64,000 bases of DNA from Corallium rubrum (lineage: Eukaryota > Cnidaria > Anthozoa > Scleralcyonacea > Coralliidae), in assembly GCA_964035015.1 (NCBI GenBank), contig OZ036008.1, positions 964,501 through 1,028,500 of the forward strand. The letters are read 5' to 3'. Positions 26,704-64,000 of the stretch are shown in pieces. The translations under genes were made by a program, and so were the position numbers. How positions within the stretch are numbered: position 1 is the stretch's first letter; the number at the start of each line of letters is the position of its first letter. The notes beneath the pieces were generated by a model. That model did not search any database, was not told where the DNA came from, and saw only the letters and a list, made by a program, of their open reading frames with translations.

Positions 26704-26948
26704 AGTTGTTCTGAATACTTGGTCGGAAATTAAAATGCACAAATTTCCAATAAAGCTGATTAAATAAGTACTGCCGCAATATGCTTTTCCGTATTATAGC
26801 TACGTAAATTCAATTCAACAATTTTTTTCATGATCTTGTTAATTAATATTTATTTTGAACTCTATGTATTGCCAATTGCCATCAAACACCGGACAGTAGG
26901 AATTTAGTCCAAATGCATGTAGATTGAGGCAGGCTTCCATATATGGGA

Positions 26949-27145
26949 AGCATGGTTGGCGTGTGCTGTTAGGGCGCTGCCTTTCACCAATAGTTAAGCC
27001 CGATTAGACTAGGTTAGTACTTGGATGGGTGACCGTCTGGGAATAACCCTGTTGTCAAGCTTGAGACTTATGTGAGTCTCCTGTGCTTCGAGGGTTTTTC
27101 GCCGGGCTCTCCGGTTTTCCTCCCTCCACAAAACCAACACCTAGA
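26949..27145 (+). mobile_element. 5S-rRNA-derived SINE, copy 1
   Basis: The head has the 5S 3' half: AGTTAAGCCCGATTAGACTA, then GGTTAGTACTTGGATGGG and TGACCGTCTGGGAATA. The body has TTCGAGGGTTTTTCGCCGG then GCTCTCCGGTTTTCCTCCC, which resembles the conserved Nin-DC SINE domain (CCGGGTxCTCCGGTTTCCTCCC). It is plus-strand, inside the hAT element, and has no 5S transcription unit around it. The first half of the 5S is diverged. Confidence 0.82.
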
Positions 27146-27390
27146 TCTTAGCTGTAATCTGTGGTCCGATATGTGTCGTATGGTGGCTGCCTGAAGTGCC
27201 TTTGATATGCCTTCGACTCGGCCATGTTAAAATTTCAATGTATAAATTGCTTATGAAAAGCCCCTTGTATGTACAGTATACGTTTCGGTAAATTTTACAT
27301 ACGGGGCTACAGGGCACCATAGATTTTAGCAGGGCAATACTACCCTACACCCCTCAACGGAAAAGGGCTAGTTTCGCCCCAGGCCCAGAG

Positions 27391-28054
27391 CAGGGATCCC
27401 AGAGCAGCCCAGAGCAGGGAGCCCAGAGCAGGGAGCCCATCTTGGCAGCGCGTGGGCTCTGTGGCGGACTCGAAAGACGCGCGGGGGACTGTGGCAGGGG
27501 ATTTAAAGAAACGAAAAACGGGAAAAAAGTTAAAATCACGGCTAAAAGTTGAGATTTTGCATCATTTTGATTTATATTTTGATAAATGAACCATTATCAC
27601 AACTACTTCGCTCAATTGTCTTACAATTTATTACCTATAGGCGCTTAAAACGATGTTCAAAACCAGGAAGAATTCGTGTTTCATCCCTTTATTATTTTCC
27701 TAAACACACCGAGTGTGCCACATGTGTGCTGCCTTCGGCAGCAACTAACATTACAACTAACATGAAGTAGAGTTATTCCCGCTGGTTAGAGGGAACGCAG
27801 GTTGCGGGAATTGCCGAGCAGGAGGAACTGGGATTGGGAACGAGATTGTCCAGAGCACGTTACTGGAACGTTGGTGCTTGCCTTGTGTTGGGTACGTTCG
27901 TCCAGGTTTATGTCAAAGTGGCGAGAGTTTAATGTAAGTTTTTTTTGTTAATTATGAATATTATACATGTTCGCCTTAGTCTATCGCTTGAATAACTATA
28001 TTCGTCTGTTTTATGACTAGAAAATTCCACGGTAAAGCCGAACCGAAATCCAAC
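27391..28054 (+). other. upstream region and possible 5' UTR intron of PRPF8
   Basis: The first part holds GGGAGCCCAGAGCAGG tandem words to about 27440. No TATA box is obvious. A donor-like GTAAGT at 27934 and an acceptor-like GACTAG at 28015-28020 could bound an 87-base 5' UTR intron; this is only a splice-site reading. An in-frame upstream ATG at 28013 has a poor context (TTTTATGA). Confidence 0.35.

Positions 28055-64000
<35,946 letters not shown>

Larger units (their letters stand above)
25679..27382 (+). mobile_element. hAT transposon (defective) with 8-bp target duplication
   Basis: Terminal repeats CAGGGGCGAAACT and AGTTTCGCCCCAG; direct 8-base duplications GCCCAGAG at 25671-25678 and 27383-27390. 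Near the left end is a C run with A run (25709-25755). Inside are hAT transposase remnants on the plus strand, a 290-base MITE and a 5S-derived SINE. It sits in a GGGAGCCCAGAGCA micro-array that continues to about 27440. Confidence 0.93.

Noticed and set aside
27012..27050. 5S rRNA gene
   Set aside because: Only the 3' half matches; the first half is diverged and a SINE body with a CTCCGGTTTTCCTCCC domain follows.

Overview
This is a eukaryotic nuclear window, AT-rich and rich in introns, repeats and transposon debris. The coding exons are animal-like. The mix of long foldback (hairpin) elements, hAT fragments, CR1/L2-like LINE remnants, Penelope-like debris and a 5S-derived SINE with a conserved SINE domain fits a cnidarian, most likely an anthozoan such as a stony coral. 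The species cannot be fixed from sequence alone.

Layout. Positions 2490-17392 (+) hold the last three coding exons of an SLC15/POT-family proton-coupled oligopeptide transporter (closest to SLC15A4). Its earlier exons lie left of the window. Its 10.5 kb intron carries a broken antisense LINE, a large TIR element full of satellites, a LINE ORF1 esterase fragment and a foldback pair. Positions 17393-28054 are intergenic and hold a LINE split by two later insertions, an unrecognised terminal exon at 23401-23959 with its own polyA signal, and a hAT transposon with a perfect 8-bp target duplication. From 28055 (+) to the right edge runs PRPF8/PRP8, the core U5 snRNP splicing factor: 15 complete coding exons and the first 11 bases of a sixteenth, giving about the first 880 residues. 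The exon structure can be read throughout; every junction is GT-AG and keeps frame.

In bulk the window is intron and intergenic DNA filled with mobile elements, many nested. Insertions can be ordered in time: LINE, then TIR element and MITE at 19-21.7 kb; hAT, then MITE and SINE at 25.7-27.4 kb; hAT, then pogo-like element at 29.6-31.5 kb; MITE, then LINE at 43.8-45.4 kb. The most interesting signal is a hammerhead-ribozyme-like core (CTGANGA, stem II, GAAA, a 4-base palindromic stem III, then U and a short stem I) on both arms of two otherwise different foldback elements (10.3-10.7 kb and 39.8-40.0 kb). A Penelope-like GIY-YIG remnant lies in the same locus at 42.8-43.1 kb, and hammerheads of this form are known from Penelope-like elements. 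No prokaryotic features, CRISPR arrays or complete RNA genes were seen.
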